From Casuarina equisetifolia (taxonomy: Eukaryota; Streptophyta; Magnoliopsida; Fagales; Casuarinaceae), in assembly GCA_028551475.1 (NCBI GenBank), contig CM052357.1, positions 17,655,931 through 17,719,930 of the forward strand: a DNA stretch of 64,000 nt, written 5' to 3'. The notes beneath the pieces are model-generated. The model was not told the origin of the DNA, ran no database searches, and was given only the letters and a program-made list of their open reading frames with translations. This document shows positions 15,579 to 28,300 of the stretch, piece by piece; within the stretch, counting starts at the first letter, position 1; every line of letters begins with the position of its first letter. A program made the position numbers and the translations under genes.

Positions 15579-17879
15579 TACTTAAAATGACAAAAAGAAC
15601 ATACTATTTTAAATATCAAAAATTCTTACCAATTCTTATTTGCTTAAAATTCTTATTTTAGCCACACTAGTTAAGGTTTATTACCCAATCCTTATTTAAT
15701 TAAAATTTCAAACCAAGTTGAAGTTGAGTCCTTCCTTACAAAACTCAAAACAAAAATTGGAAATTAGTTTGATTCTCATTTACTAACCTCCTTTTACCAT
15801 CCAATCCTTTAGTTAAAATATTTCTACTACCAATTTACCAATTTTTCTTCCAAGTTAAAGCCACTTAAAGAAACAAATTGAGTAGAAAACCCATAAAATT
15901 AATTGCATGAATAGATGAACTCAACAAAAAGAAATTGTACAATGGTGATTCATACTTCTTCTAAATGGTGTAAGGAAGAATTAAAAAAACAAGGTCTTAT
16001 TATGTGCCAATATACAACAACTATCATTTTAACATGGTGTTTATAAATTGCAACCTAATTCTTTTGAATTTTTGCTCACAAAGTGTCTTAAGTATTGCTC
16101 TACTAGACTATTTACCCTTTCCATTTGCCCATATGTTTGAGGATGAAAGCTTGTGGATACCTACAACTTTGAGCCCAACTACTTGAATAGCTTTCTCCAT
16201 AATTTTCTTGTGAATCATAAATCACTGTCATTAATGATACTCCATAATAGTCCCTAGAACTTCATCATTTTTTTAAGAAGTGTTCAGTTATGACTTTTGC
16301 TAGACACTTTATAGGTGTTGGTATAAAGCTTGCATACTTCAAGAGCTGGTTTAACGCCACCAAGATAGATTCGCAACCTTTAACCTTTGGTGATCCCATG
16401 ATGAAGTCCATAAAGACACTTTCCCTTGGATAACTCAGGATAGGTAATGGTTCCAATAGGCTACTAGGAGGTATCCATTCTTGTTTATCCTATTAACACA
16501 CATGATGGGTTTTAACATATAACTCTACCTCACCCTTTATGCCAAGCCAAAAGTAGGAGGTTTCAAAGAAGGCCCACATTCTTCACTATTTAGGATGGTT
16601 AGCCCATTTACTATCATGGAACTCTTTGATAAGCTTGCATTGGAGGTTATCCCACTTATGCATGTACAAACACACTTTCCTTGTACAAAGTAGCTTATCC
16701 TCTAACCAAAATTTTTTAATCTTGTTGTCTCTCACAAGTTGCTCTAGTTTTTTGGCTAAAAGATCATATGACATCCCTTCTTGTGTTAACTATAATGTGT
16801 CTTTCATGGCTAAACTCATGGTGGCCAACTTGGCTTTTCTACTGAAAGCATTAGCCACAATATTTATCCTCCCAGGCTTGTATTCTATTGTGTAATCAAA
16901 CTTAGTTAAGAAGTCTTGCCATTTAGCTTGCTTTCCTAATAACTTTTTCTAAGTTTGGAAGTAGCTTATGGTTATATTATCTATCTAAAATAGTGATGCC
17001 ATATCCTTAAATAATGAACTATGACCATCATCTTTTTTTCTTGCACAATGTACTTACACCCTGTCCCATTTAGCTTCTAACTTTCAAAAGCAACAAGGTG
17101 TCCATCTTGCATCAGTACACCCCTAATAGTAAAATCAAAAGCATTTGAATGTTCCTTAAATAATTTTGAGAAGTTAGGTAATGCCAACACTAGTTCCTTC
17201 ATCATTGTGGCCTCCAAGTCATCAAAGGCTCCCAGGCATGGGTAGTGCCACCACTAGTTCCTTTGTCATTGTGGCCTCTAAGTCATCAAAGGCTTGTTGA
17301 CATTCCTTGGTCCATTCCCATGTCTTAGATTTCTTTAGTAACATAGTAAAAGGTGTAGCCTTATCGAGTATCTAGTAATAAAACATCTGTAATAATTCAT
17401 TAAACCAAGGAAAGATCTTAATTTTGTTACCTTTAAAGGGGCTTCCACTTTTGGATCACCTTCACTTTGGCTTCATCCATTTTTAAAGCTTCTTGTTTAA
17501 TGACATGTCCAAGAAAAGAATTAGCTTTTTTAACAAAGGAATATTTTTCCTTCTTCAAATAAATCTTATTCTCTTGCAACACCTTGAATAAGATTCTCAA
17601 GTGCTAGACATGTTACTTTAGTAAGTTGTTATACACCACAATGTCATTCAAGTAAACCATCATAAACTTGTCCAACTAGGATGTAGCAAGTTATTTATCA
17701 ATATACAAAACATGATTGAAGCATTGGTCAAGACAAAAGGCATAACCAACCACTTGAATGTACCATACCACATCATGCAAGTAGTCTTGAGTTCACCTCT
17801 AGCAGTAATCCAAATTTGGTGATAACCTAATCTCAAATCCACCTTTACCCAAGTTGTTAAAGAAATCTATTATTAATGG
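15579..17879 (-). pseudogene. Ty3/gypsy pol fragment (IN to RT), minus strand
   Basis: Read on the minus strand from right to left, it contains RT (MDLRLGYHQIWI at 17842-17807), followed by RNase H-region debris. Next come the pre-integrase segment EFHDSKWANHPK near 16586-16630 and an integrase core reading VFMDFIMGSPKVKG near 16370-16420. Many stops and frameshifts are present. A tandem duplication of about 55 bp lies at 17176-17294. The upstream half of RT is missing at 17880, exactly where an LTR begins, so the LTR interrupts the element. It is a different family from the chromovirus on its left. Confidence 0.8.
17176..17294 (-). repeat. 55-bp direct duplication inside gypsy pol
   Basis: Two copies of a segment centred on CACTAGTTCCTT..CATTGTGGCCTC (17176-17230 and 17240-17294) sit 64 bp apart with a few differences. 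This is a local duplication in the dead pol gene. Confidence 0.85.
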
Positions 17880-18966
17880 TGTAGGATTTTAGCCTCTCTA
17901 GCAATCAAGAAAGGGGGGGTTGAATTGATTGTCTATTCAAAATCAATACAAGTTTCACAAGATATAATGTAGTAAAACAAACAATAAAGTAAACAAGCAA
18001 GATAGAAACACAAGGATTTTTAGAAGGTTCAGCCACAACAAATAATTGCCTACGTCCCCCGTTACCTTTTAACCAGTGTGGTTAAAAGACCTCTTATACT
18101 ATTCTTTGCAACCTTTATAAGAGTTCACAACGCTTACAATCAATCTCTTCTCCAAAAGATTCAATTCAATCCCACCAAAGATTGTAATGGTGAATAAATA
18201 CAATAATAGAATGAACTTGCTATGAATATGAAAGTTGAGCAAGCTATAATAGCATTCTATAGTAATTTCAATCAAAATAATATGGTTAAGAAATGCTCAA
18301 TAGAATAATAGCTTTGATGAACACAACACAACAACTTGAGTGCTTTAAAAATCTATAATAATGTTTTTCAGGTTATTGCCTTCATTTTCCCTCTTTTTTC
18401 TATTAATAAAGAATGTTTCCATGGTAAGCCTTCTTCATAGTCGTTGTACCATAAATCCTCATTTTCCTTTTTCACTTTTTTATTTAAGCTATTTCCCTTT
18501 CTTAACTCAATTCAAAAATGTCAATTTATTCAAATTGGCAGAAGTTTTCTTTTTCAAATTTAGAAACCTCCATAACAATGCTTAAGAATTACTTGACCTT
18601 CCTTTCTCACGAGACTTAAATATGGAGGGAAATAAATCATTCCAAAATTGGTATTCAAGTCTTCAATAATAGCTTGAAAGAAATCATCTTAAAAGCCCTT
18701 GAATAAAAGCTTCCCCTTTTTGAAAAAATTTCCTTTCAAAAACCCTTAACAAGACTTTTCCAAATATCTCTGAAACAAGTTGCATAGTGGAAGAAAATAA
18801 TCCTAAATAAGGAGTTCAAACCTATCATATGAGAATCCAAGCATATCTTCATAGCTTCAATATGTGCACATCTTCACGGCTTGAATAGACATTGACTTCT
18901 ATCTTCACGGCTTCTCACCAACTAGAGTATAATCTTGTGATAAGGATGTAGGTCAATGCATTCCAT
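17880..18966 (-). repeat. LTR-like repeat, minus orientation, interrupting gypsy RT
   Basis: The left edge TGTAGGATTTT at 17880 coincides with the break in the RT frame. About 330 bp are the inverted counterpart of the LTR-like repeat at 14329-15578, including the conserved segment around GTTACCTTTTAACCAGTGTGG near 18061. Its far end is not visible because the LINE poly(A) tract begins at about 18967. Part of this LTR may continue right of the LINE, but I could not find the matching terminus. Confidence 0.6.
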
Positions 18967-18996
18967 TTTTTTCTTCTTTTTTTTTTGGCTAGATAA

Positions 18997-20625
18997 TGAA
19001 GAATCTGGATAATTTGGTTTAGTATGGAATGAGAACAAGTGATGGTGGAAAAGTGCGGCTTCCACAGGTTAGGGTTATGAGTTCTTCGAGCGAGACTTAA
19101 TTAATGAGTCTACACGAGCTACCTTGAGAGTGAGTCATATAACATTTTAGGTTGGGCTTGTACTTAATTAGAGGCAGACTAAGTGTTCAGTGTAAACACA
19201 GTTGACCAAACTTGTTGGAAAAATGTATCTTTTGCTATGACAAACTCTTGGTTGCATATAATATTTGTATAAATGTTTTTTCATATATTCATGTGCAATA
19301 ATGAATATCAAGGTAGTAAAAGGTGAAAAAATTATAATATCAATAAATGATATTATAAAGTAACCAAGTTCCTATGTTCTCTTATGAAGCAACTTTATAT
19401 ATGCTTAAAAAGCATATCTTTTATTGTTAATGGAAATATTTTTTAAGAGAAAATGATGTTAGGAGCTCAACCCGTAAGCTATTTAAGAGCTTAGCCCACA
19501 AAGCACTTAGGAGCTTAGCCCATAAAGCACTTAGGAGCTCAACCCGAAAAATGTTTGAAGGCCCAACCCGCAGGGTCTGAAGATGCACTAACCTAAGATT
19601 GTCTAAAAGCCAATGGTGCTGTTTCATTTAAGTGACCTAATATAGGGTTATGATAGTTCTGAATGAAGCCTTAATCTCTCAAACACTCGAGAAATTATGC
19701 TTGACTTTATCTTTCTTTATCTAAGGCTACCAACTCTCCAATGGGAAGATTTTGGAGTGGACTAATTGTCAAAATGGTCGATTTAAAGTGAAATTTGAAG
19801 CTGACATTGTTGATTAATGGAAATTTTCTTACTCTTTAACGAGAAGTTCTTTATGGTTATGTCAAGTTTGATAGCAAACCCTAAATGGCTTTAGGTATTT
19901 GATTCTCATATAAAAGCTCATCTTGATGGCCTCATTAGAAGGATTATTGATCATATATCTAGAAAATCAAAAGAAGCTTTAAGAAGTTACTCACTTATTT
20001 CCATCTTGATCTGATTTAGTATTATTGCCCAATATAGGGTAACATTTGTTGGTATTCATTCAAGATCTTTTTACTGTGATATATTATACTTGTATTTGTT
20101 CATTTATGTGCTTATTAATCTATACACATTATATGCACATAAATTAAGATGAAAATCCAAAACCCTAACTTGACAATATTTGGGGGTTTTGTGATTAGAG
20201 CTTAGATTGACATTGTATATCTTCGACAAGCTCTTTAATAAGCATTATTCCTCTAAAATCATGTATCTTTGAGGAAATGCAATTGTAATAAGGTTAAGTC
20301 AAACTTATCTTTGTAATTGGAGACTTATGTAACTCCTTAAAGAGGAGTTGAAATTGTGAAGAGGGTTTTCTTCACCTTTGTTAGTAAAGAGGAATCCAGC
20401 TAGTTGAGTTGGAGGAAGAAGAGGGTGAAAGTAGGTGAAAAAGGCTAAACCACTGTGGAAAATTTATGTCTTTCTTATTGTATATGGTTGCTTTGCAATT
20501 GTGTGGTTGTCTATCTTTTGGCTATCATTGATATCTAATTGTTGAAATAAAATTATGACATTATTATATTGTTCCTTAGAAAACCAATTCAATCCCCCCT
20601 TCTTATTTGGTCATTATACCTTACA
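18997..20625 (+). repeat. Solo LTR in the LINE 3' UTR (TSD GATAA)
   Basis: This 1629-bp block begins TG, ends CA (TACCTTACA), and is flanked by GATAA at 18992-18996 and 20626-20630. The right part has a typical copia-like LTR end: GAACCACTG-like sequence, then a C-run (CAATCCCCCC). It contains a minisatellite at 19461-19575. No internal retrotransposon sequence is present, so it is a solo LTR left by LTR-LTR recombination. Its insertion post-dates the LINE. Confidence 0.75.
19461..19575 (+). repeat. About 25-bp minisatellite in the solo LTR
   Basis: Four to five imperfect units of about 23-25 bp follow the pattern AGGAGCTYARCCC..AAGCAYTTA. They produce a repetitive frame on the minus strand (ALWAKLLSALWAKLL), which is not a gene. 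Confidence 0.85.
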
Positions 20626-20784
20626 GATAAGACTTGTATCCCTATAATTGAGTGACCAAAGTTTGTCAGTCCATCTACAAGGAAATTGGCTTCACAAAAG
20701 ATATAAGAGATCTTAAGATTTGGAGGTAGATAAGCCAAGCACTAACATACTTCAATGTTCTAAATTCCATGGGATTGAAAAGTT

Positions 20785-23700
20785 TCATTTAATGCATTGA
20801 ACCATGAATTGAAAATCAATTTCAATATTCAATATATTCAAACCTTGTTGATGACATAGTTTCAAACCTTTTAGTATAGCTAAAACCTTAGCTCGTGCAC
20901 TATTTCCTTGTCCTAGGTTTACTCCATAAGCCAAAATAACAATTCCCCTCCAATCCCTCACCATACCTCTTCCCGCACATGCTTCATCCTTACATGATTC
21001 ATTCGTATTCAACTTGAAAGAGCTTGGGGATGGACACAACCAATGTACCATATAAACTCTACAAAGTGGCAAAATAGCTATGGGAATATTTAGTTCTTGT
21101 AGTAGTTTGCAATCTTTCATTAAAAGAAATGTACTACTTGGAAAAGAGGCCATGAAATGACTAACCTCCAAAAGCACTTTCCCTATTAACACTAGGAGAA
21201 AGAAACCTTGATTCTAAAAAATGACATCATTCCTTGCCAGCTAAATTTGCCACAAAGTTACACAACCAACTAAAGCCATTGACATTCCTCCTTGTGACGA
21301 GGTACTAGCCTCATGAAACCAATCCTTAACCAAGTTCATTACCATATTACATCTAACTAAAACCTATCAAGTATGACATAAATAATTCCATAATTTTGTT
21401 GCCAATTCTCCTTGACAAAAAGATGATCTAATGTCTCACACTTAGATGTAGAACAACATGCACATTTTGAGGCAAAAGAAAAGCCTCTCCCTTGAACTCT
21501 ATCATTTGTTGGAAATCCATTATGCATTACCTTCCATATGAAAAAACCAATCTTTGGCAGTAGGTACTTATTCCATATAAACTTACTCTAGGTTTTCTTT
21601 TCTCCATGTGACCTTTTGTTTCCATATGCTAATACTATAGAGAATATTCCATTAGAAGTTAACTTAAGGGCCATTCTATATAGATCATTGGTAAAGGTTA
21701 TTCAATTAGCTTGCTCCCAATTGGTCTATGGATAAAGTAGCTCCCAAAAACTCTAAATCCTCTAAAAACTTTACAAATACTTCTTTAGTTGTCTTCACAT
21801 GATATATGCCATAGAATCTCATCTTAACATTTGTCTTTCTAGAAAAATCGTTCTCCATTTCAAATCACCCTATTGTTATGTTGCAAAACAAAAGAAATGT
21901 GAGTTTTAATAACTCCCCATCAATGTGAAGGTTTGGCATGTCTTAGTTGATGACAAACTTCCATCAAGTCTCCATATTTCCTCCATATAAACTTTGCCTA
22001 TAGTGAATTTCCTTTAACATAATTCCAAGTCATTTTTACCATAAAGCTTCCCATTACTGTGGTCATATCTTTTATTCCCAATCCACCTTCATCCATAGGA
22101 CAATGTGCTTTAGCCCATCCCACCCAATGTGCTTTATGCTCCCCCAAATGACTCCATAAGAATTTAGACATATGCTTATTTATCTTTTGCAATATTACTT
22201 TTGTGGCTTTGGTTATCGACAAATAGTAGGTAAGGATAGAGGATAGAACACTCTTAATTAACACTAGCTTCCCTCCATGAGAAATAAAATGATTCTTCCA
22301 ATTACGTATTCGTTTTGTAATGCTCCTTATAATCTCATCAAAATAACTTCTCTTTGATCTTCCCTTAAAAAGTGAAACTTCTAAATACTTCATTGGTAAG
22401 TCAATAAGAGAAAAACATGTCTATCTTTGAATCTTTTGTTTTCTTTTTAGGGATGCCTTCTTTGCTAATAAAAAATTACATTTAGTTACATTTACTTTCT
22501 AGCCATTATGATGCTTATATTCCTTCAATAATTTCATGAAATTCATAATTGACCATTTCTACCCATTTATGAACACTATCATGTCATCTACATATAGCAA
22601 ATGAGAATATATCTAAAATCATTTGTACCTTTATAGCTTCCAATATTTCCAACCTATATTAGATGTTTCAACTATTGAGAAAAAATTGTTGTGCAAGTAT
22701 GAATAAGCTTAGTGACAAAGGATCCCCTTGATGCGACCCTCTTGTTGAGTGGAAAAAACCAAATTTCTTTCCTTACATTTGTATAGAGAACCAATTATTT
22801 GAAATGCAACAATACATCATATCAACCCATTCCTCTGAAAAACCAAAGCATTGTATAACGTTCAATAGAAAAGACCATTCAAACCTGGCATGTGTTTTAG
22901 ACATGTCCATTTTAATAACCACATTACCCCCTAGTACCTTTATGTCTATTTCATGAACCATCTCTTGTGCCAACACTATATTTTCTTGTATTGATACATC
23001 TTTCATGAAACCATATTGTTCTGAAGAAATTACTTAAGGAAGAATCCTAGCTAGCTTGTCATTGAAAAGCTTTGCTAAAATCTTATATTTGAAAGTGCAC
23101 AAGTTGATCAGTCTAAGATTTGAAAAACTACTTGGTTGAGTGACTTTGGGAATCAATGTTAAAATGCTCTCAGTTGTACTCCTTGGAATCTGACCCTTTC
23201 TAAAAAAATCAACAATCATTTCATACAATTCTTCTTTAACCACCTCTTAAGTAGCCTCATAAAAATGACTTGTGAATCCATCTACTCCTAGAGCACTATC
23301 AAGGTCAAGGTTTTTAATTACTTGTTGCACTTCCTCCCAAGTTGGGTTTTTACATAGTATATTATTTTTCTCTACTGTTACTAATCTTGGAATCTGACTA
23401 AGAAACTCCTCCATCTCATAATCATCATAGTTTTCCCTGTGGGATATCAATAACTCTTTGTAAAAATCTATAACAATGGGTTTCAAAATCTCCACATCAT
23501 TCGTCCATGTGCCATCTAGTAGCCTAAAGTTAAATTGAGAAGCTTGACATCTCTCCCTTATGCATGCATGAAAGTATCCTAAATTCCTATCCCTTCTTGA
23601 TGCCATTTGACACAAGCTTTGTCTCTTAAAATACTTTCTTCCTCCTTAAGGGTCTAATCAACTATGCTTATATTGTTTGGAACTCTTTAAAAATCACTTC

Positions 23701-24830
23701 TGACCATGTTTCTTGCAGTTGACATTGTTTTTCGTGCATTTGTTCTGTGAGGTTTGTTATTTGATGTTCACTGTTACTTTTATTTTGAAGTTGTCATTCT
23801 TGCAATGCTTTGTTGACCTTGGTTCTTTCAGGTGCATGCATATCCAAGATGGAGCATTTAAGTGATCAATCCACTATCTTGCAATTAATTCTCTTGTTGT
23901 TGACACTTCCAATCATTGTTTCTAAAAATAAAATGATTGAGTACTTTTAACTACCTCTTTTAACTATACTAACAATGGTGAATGATCATATCCCACTTTT
24001 GTAAGATGTTGAACCTTCAAGAAAAGAAACATCATGGATGCCTTCAAATTATGAAATATTCTATCCAATCTTGCACATATTCTCCTTGTACCCTATACAT
24101 TGTTACATCATGTATAAGGACAACCTAAAAAGCTGCAATCATTCAATCCTTGCTAACAAATAAAGTTACTGAATTCTCTGCTTGCCATTACTAAATACTA
24201 TTTGCCCCCTCATTTTTTTTCTTGACTAACTATAGAATTGAAATCCCTTCCTATTATCGTGGTCTGCCTCTTGTTCGAAGTCCCTATAAGTGATGCCATA
24301 GTTGTCGCATCTTGATATAATTTATGCTTGCATAGACTATTGTCATTAAAAACTGTTTTCCCGTCCATTAGGGTTGTCTTGTCGAAAACCGCCCCATCCC
24401 CCTTCAACCCCACCCCCCCTTTCTCCAACAATTCCTTGTCTAAGAATATGACATTGGGTGTTCCATCGATTGAGACTGACACATGTCCCTATATCGAGAC
24501 CTTGGGGATGTCTAGCAACATCTCTATAGCGACTTGCGGCAACGAGGCGGCTTCTTTATACAATTTTTAAAGGAAAGAAATTTTGGGTTAATTTAGATTG
24601 GCCAACGACAATGTTTCCTCGGTTGTCGGTGGTTGTGTAGAAGACTATTAACCCTCCGCAATGGGCAGAATGGCCTATTTGGCAGCCATGGTGGCGACGG
24701 TGAATGGAAACCCTAAGGAGGCGAGAGATTCTCATGCGAAGAACGCGTGCGCTGTTAGTTCATGTGCTCCCTATGCATGCGCAGTTAGCTCACTGTCCAT
24801 GCGCTACAACTTCCTGATCAGACGCGGTCA
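20785..24830 (-). pseudogene. LINE ORF remnants: ORF1 start, endonuclease, RT, RNase H
   Basis: Fragments read on the minus strand include an ORF1-like segment (SVSIDGTPNVIFLDKELLEKG, about 24420-24480). Endonuclease pieces follow: FNSIVSQEKK near 24215, then a SYDHSPLL-like end near 23990. RT pieces span 22500-23615, with MSKTHARFEWSF near 22880 and an intact YVDD in LLYVDDMIVF near 22580. The thumb segment GGKLVLIKSVLSSI lies near 22250, and the RNase H-like domain at 20785-21192 reads NTNESCKDEACAGRGMVRDW. The first catalytic Asp of RNase H (normally NTDG) is Asn. Stops and frameshifts separate all pieces. A C-terminal RNase H occurs only in some plant L1 lineages and is absent from the second LINE in this window. 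Confidence 0.8.
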
Positions 24831-24880
24831 ACGCGCAGTTTGCAGCGAAAGGTTAGAGTGTCTAGGGATCCATGCCATAA

Positions 24881-25378
24881 AAAAAAGTTCCCAAGGGGAA
24901 ATTCAACTGGGATTCTCTGTCTCTACTGTCAACTCCTCTTTATTTGTTCTTCATACACCCCATTATTACATTATTCTCTCCTCAAGTTCCTACGACCATT
25001 CTTCTTGTTACTTTTCATTGGGAGATTACTATTGAAGTTTTAGGTTGCATTCACTATTTATTAAGGATTGAAATTCAACACATGTAACGAACTCAGTTTG
25101 CATCAGGCTAAATTAACACTTGAGATTCTTGCTTGTGTGAAGATGATTAAGGCTCGAGTTGTATCTACCCCTACACTACGCACAATCCTCCTTAGTGGAT
25201 AGGTGCGCCTCTTCTAGACCCCTTTCTTTATCATAGTATTGTTGGTTTCCTTTAGCATCTTGCACTTACATAGCCTAACATTGACTATTCAATTAACATT
25301 ACATGTTACTTTCTTAATGCCCCCATTATAGTTTATTGATAGGTAGTCAAATGCATTCTTCAGTACTTGACTGACACT
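24881..25378. other. Unassigned sequence between two LINEs
   Basis: No domain or terminal repeat is recognised. The motif GTAGTCAAATGCATTC at about 25342-25357 resembles GTAGGTCAATGCATTC at about 18944-18959, next to the poly(A) of the older LINE. It may be that LINE's diverged target duplication, in which case this stretch would be the LINE 5' leader. The evidence is weak. Confidence 0.35.
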
Positions 25379-25391
25379 CTTCATCATGGCA

Positions 25392-28300
25392 TTTTTTTTT
25401 TTGGTGAAAGGTCAAATTATATATCACTCGTAAAAAAAATTTACAAGATTGTTCGATTACAAGATATCATCATCTAAGCTCAAATATTGCACTTGGCAAA
25501 TTCCAAAGCTCTTGTAAAAATTTATTACAATTTGTAAGCTTAACTCCTCTAGTAGATGAAATCTTCCCTCTCACATCCTTCTTGATTTTAGCAATAATGG
25601 TTGAGTTTTCTAGACTTGTATTGCTGAATCTTCTTCTATTCCTTTCGCTCCAAATGTGATACAATACGGCCTTGAAAGACATACTAAGTAAAGTTGCTGC
25701 GAAGCTCTTCCTCTTAACAGTCTTGATCATCCAACATATTTCAGCTCTCCAGTGTTCAATTATTCGAGTTAATCCATTCATACCTAACAAAACCTTCCAA
25801 ATGTAGTTTGTGAACTTGCACTTAAAAAACAAATGTTCCTGTGATTCTTCTTCTTGTTGGCAGAGGTTGCATTGTAGATCCACTGAACTGTTCCATTTAG
25901 CCACCCGATCTGCTGTGGATAGTTTGTCTCTTAAAGTAATCCAACAGATAAAATTATGCTTTGGTACTCCTTCTTTCCACACAAGTGTTGCCCATTTGGC
26001 ATCTTCTCTGTTCTCTCTTAATGTTACATAACTTTTGGCAATATTGTATTCTGAGTCAGTCACTAGTTGTGTGAGTTCACTTCTTACTTGTAAAATATTC
26101 CTAAAACTCCAAGCTAGTGATCCTTTCATCTCAACTTCTAATACATTCATTTCCTTCAAATTTTCTATTATCATCCATTTAACCCATAAAGAGTTTAAAT
26201 TGGGGTGCACAAGAGACCATAAGAGTTTTCTAATTGCCGCCTTATTCCAAGTGTGAATGTCTATCAAACCTAGTCCTCCAGAACTTTTAGGCTAACAAAC
26301 TTCTTTCCATGCCACTTTTGCTACACATCGTCCATTAGATTTACCTGTCCAAAGGAAAGTTCTAATCCTTTTTTCAATTTCATAAAGAGTCTGTTTTGGC
26401 AATAGAAAAATTTGCATCCAATATGTTTGCAATGAGAACAGAACACTTTTGCTAGCTGTAGTCTCCCCCCATAACTAATATGCTTAGACTCCCAACCTTC
26501 AATTCTTCTCAATATCTTTTCTGTCAGGATAGTACAATCTAGGTTGGAGATTCTTTTAGTAATCAATGGCACACCCAAGTATTTTATGGGCAGTTGGCCT
26601 TCTTGGATAGGAATATGATCAAGTATTAGAGCTTTTTCCTGTTCAGACAAACCTGAAAAGAAAATTTGACACTTTTCTGGATGCATCTTCGAACCTGTTA
26701 TATTTTCAAACTCTTGCATAGCATCTAGTAAACACAATATAGACTCAATATCTCCATGAGCAAACAAAAAGAGATCATCAGCAAAGCATAAATGAGTGAT
26801 CTTTTCTTTAGCACATTTCCAATGAAATTTAAACCTTCCAGAAGATACTCTCTTTTGTATAATTCTGTTAAGAATCTCCATCACAATAACAAAGAGAAAA
26901 GGAGAAAGAGGGTCTCCTTGTCTAAGTCCCTTTGCCCCTTTAAAAAAACCTGTATGACAGCCATTGATGTTCACAGAATATCCCACAGTAGTGATGCAAC
27001 TTTCAATCAACAATCTAAATTTTTCTGGGAACTTCAAAACTTTCAGAGTATTTAGGATTGCATTTCAGTCTACTGAATCATATGCTTTCATAATATCCAC
27101 CTTAATTGCCACCCTTTTCCCATGAATATCTTTGTGATAATTGTGTATTAACTCTTGACATAACAAAATATTTTCCTTAATGTTCCTTCCTGGCACAAAA
27201 GCTGTCTGACAAGGATGTATGAAATGAGGCAAAGCTAGACTTAATCTTCCTGCCACAGTTTTAGATATGATTTTGTACAACACATTGCAACAGGATATTG
27301 GTCTAAAGTCTTTCATATTAGTGGCATTAATTTTCTTAGGGACAAGGGAGATTACTGTTGAATTTATGCTTCGCAGTAGTTGTCTCCTCTGAAAGAAACC
27401 TATTACTGCATCTTCTATGTCACTCCCTATAATACTCCACGCTTTCTTGAAGAAGAAGCTATTATATCCATCAGGACCTGAAGCTTTGTAATCACCAAAG
27501 GTATTAAGGACCTTTTGTATATCTTCTCTTTGAACATCTGTTATAAGGCTTCTCTTTATCTCTTCTGGAATTTCCATAGGAAATAACTCTCTTAATCTTG
27601 TTGCTGATGGTTGAAGTTGGTTTGCCCTCCCTAGCAAGTTTTGATAGTAACTTAGAATTTTGTTCTTTATCATTTCAGGATCTTCGGTAAGTTGCCCATC
27701 ATCTATTTCCAACTTGACAATGTGGTTTTTTGCTCTCCTCTTCATCATGCTTCTGAAAAAAAAACTTTACTATTACCATCTCCCTCTTTCAGCCAATTAT
27801 TCCTTAATTTTTGCTTCAAAAGTATTTCTTCATGCTTGCTATGTATTAGTAACTTATCTAACCACTCTTTTTCTTCCTTGCGCAATTGGGTATTTGAAGG
27901 GTCATCAAAGAGCTTTGCTTGTGCTATTTGTAGCTGCTTCCTTGCTACCTCTGTTTTCCTTGGTAGTTCTCCAAATTCCTCTCTATTTAGCTTTCTCAAC
28001 TCTTTTTTCATTTCCTTCAACTTTATCATTATTCTGTACATTATAGTGCCCTCAACCCTTTGTTGCCAAATATTCTTCACTATTGTCATAAACTGTGGGT
28101 TGTCTGGCCAGAAGTTGAAAAATCTAAAGGTCCTTTTCTGTTTTAGTCTATTATTGCCCACCTTGATAGTGCAAGGACTGTGATCTGACAATCCAGGAGT
28201 GCTAAATTCAATGGAGAAATCCATATTTCTTTGCAACCATTTAGGGTTTACCAAACATCTATCCAATTTACTGCCTTTGAACCCTATTCCTTTACCTTTG

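Larger units (their letters stand above)
18967..24880 (-). mobile_element. Old L1-type LINE with RNase H, split by a solo LTR
   Basis: A minus-strand LINE has its 3' poly(A) at 18967-18987 (T-rich on the plus strand), preceded by CTAGCC. Its 3' UTR continues at 20626 after a solo LTR: removing the LTR and one GATAA copy joins GTCTTATC directly to TAGCC plus the A-run. Domains right to left are: an ORF1-like start (ATG in ACCATGG near 24690), an endonuclease segment, RT, and a C-terminal RNase H. The region 24340-24880 is distinctly GC-rich, like a LINE 5' leader. ORF1 appears to run directly into the middle of the endonuclease near 24210-24300, which implies an internal deletion. The 5' limit is uncertain. 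Confidence 0.7.

Noticed and set aside
19427..19627. Frame with repeated LSALWAKLL units, suggestive of a repeat protein
   Set aside because: It is generated by a 25-bp minisatellite within a solo LTR.
24661..25035. 124-codon plus-strand frame with Ala/Cys-rich start
   Set aside because: It is antisense to the LINE 5' leader and ORF1 start, and its composition reflects the GC-rich leader.
27660..28183. Plus-strand frames of 128-163 codons
   Set aside because: They are shadows of the LINE ORF on the minus strand, which has clear endonuclease and RT motifs.
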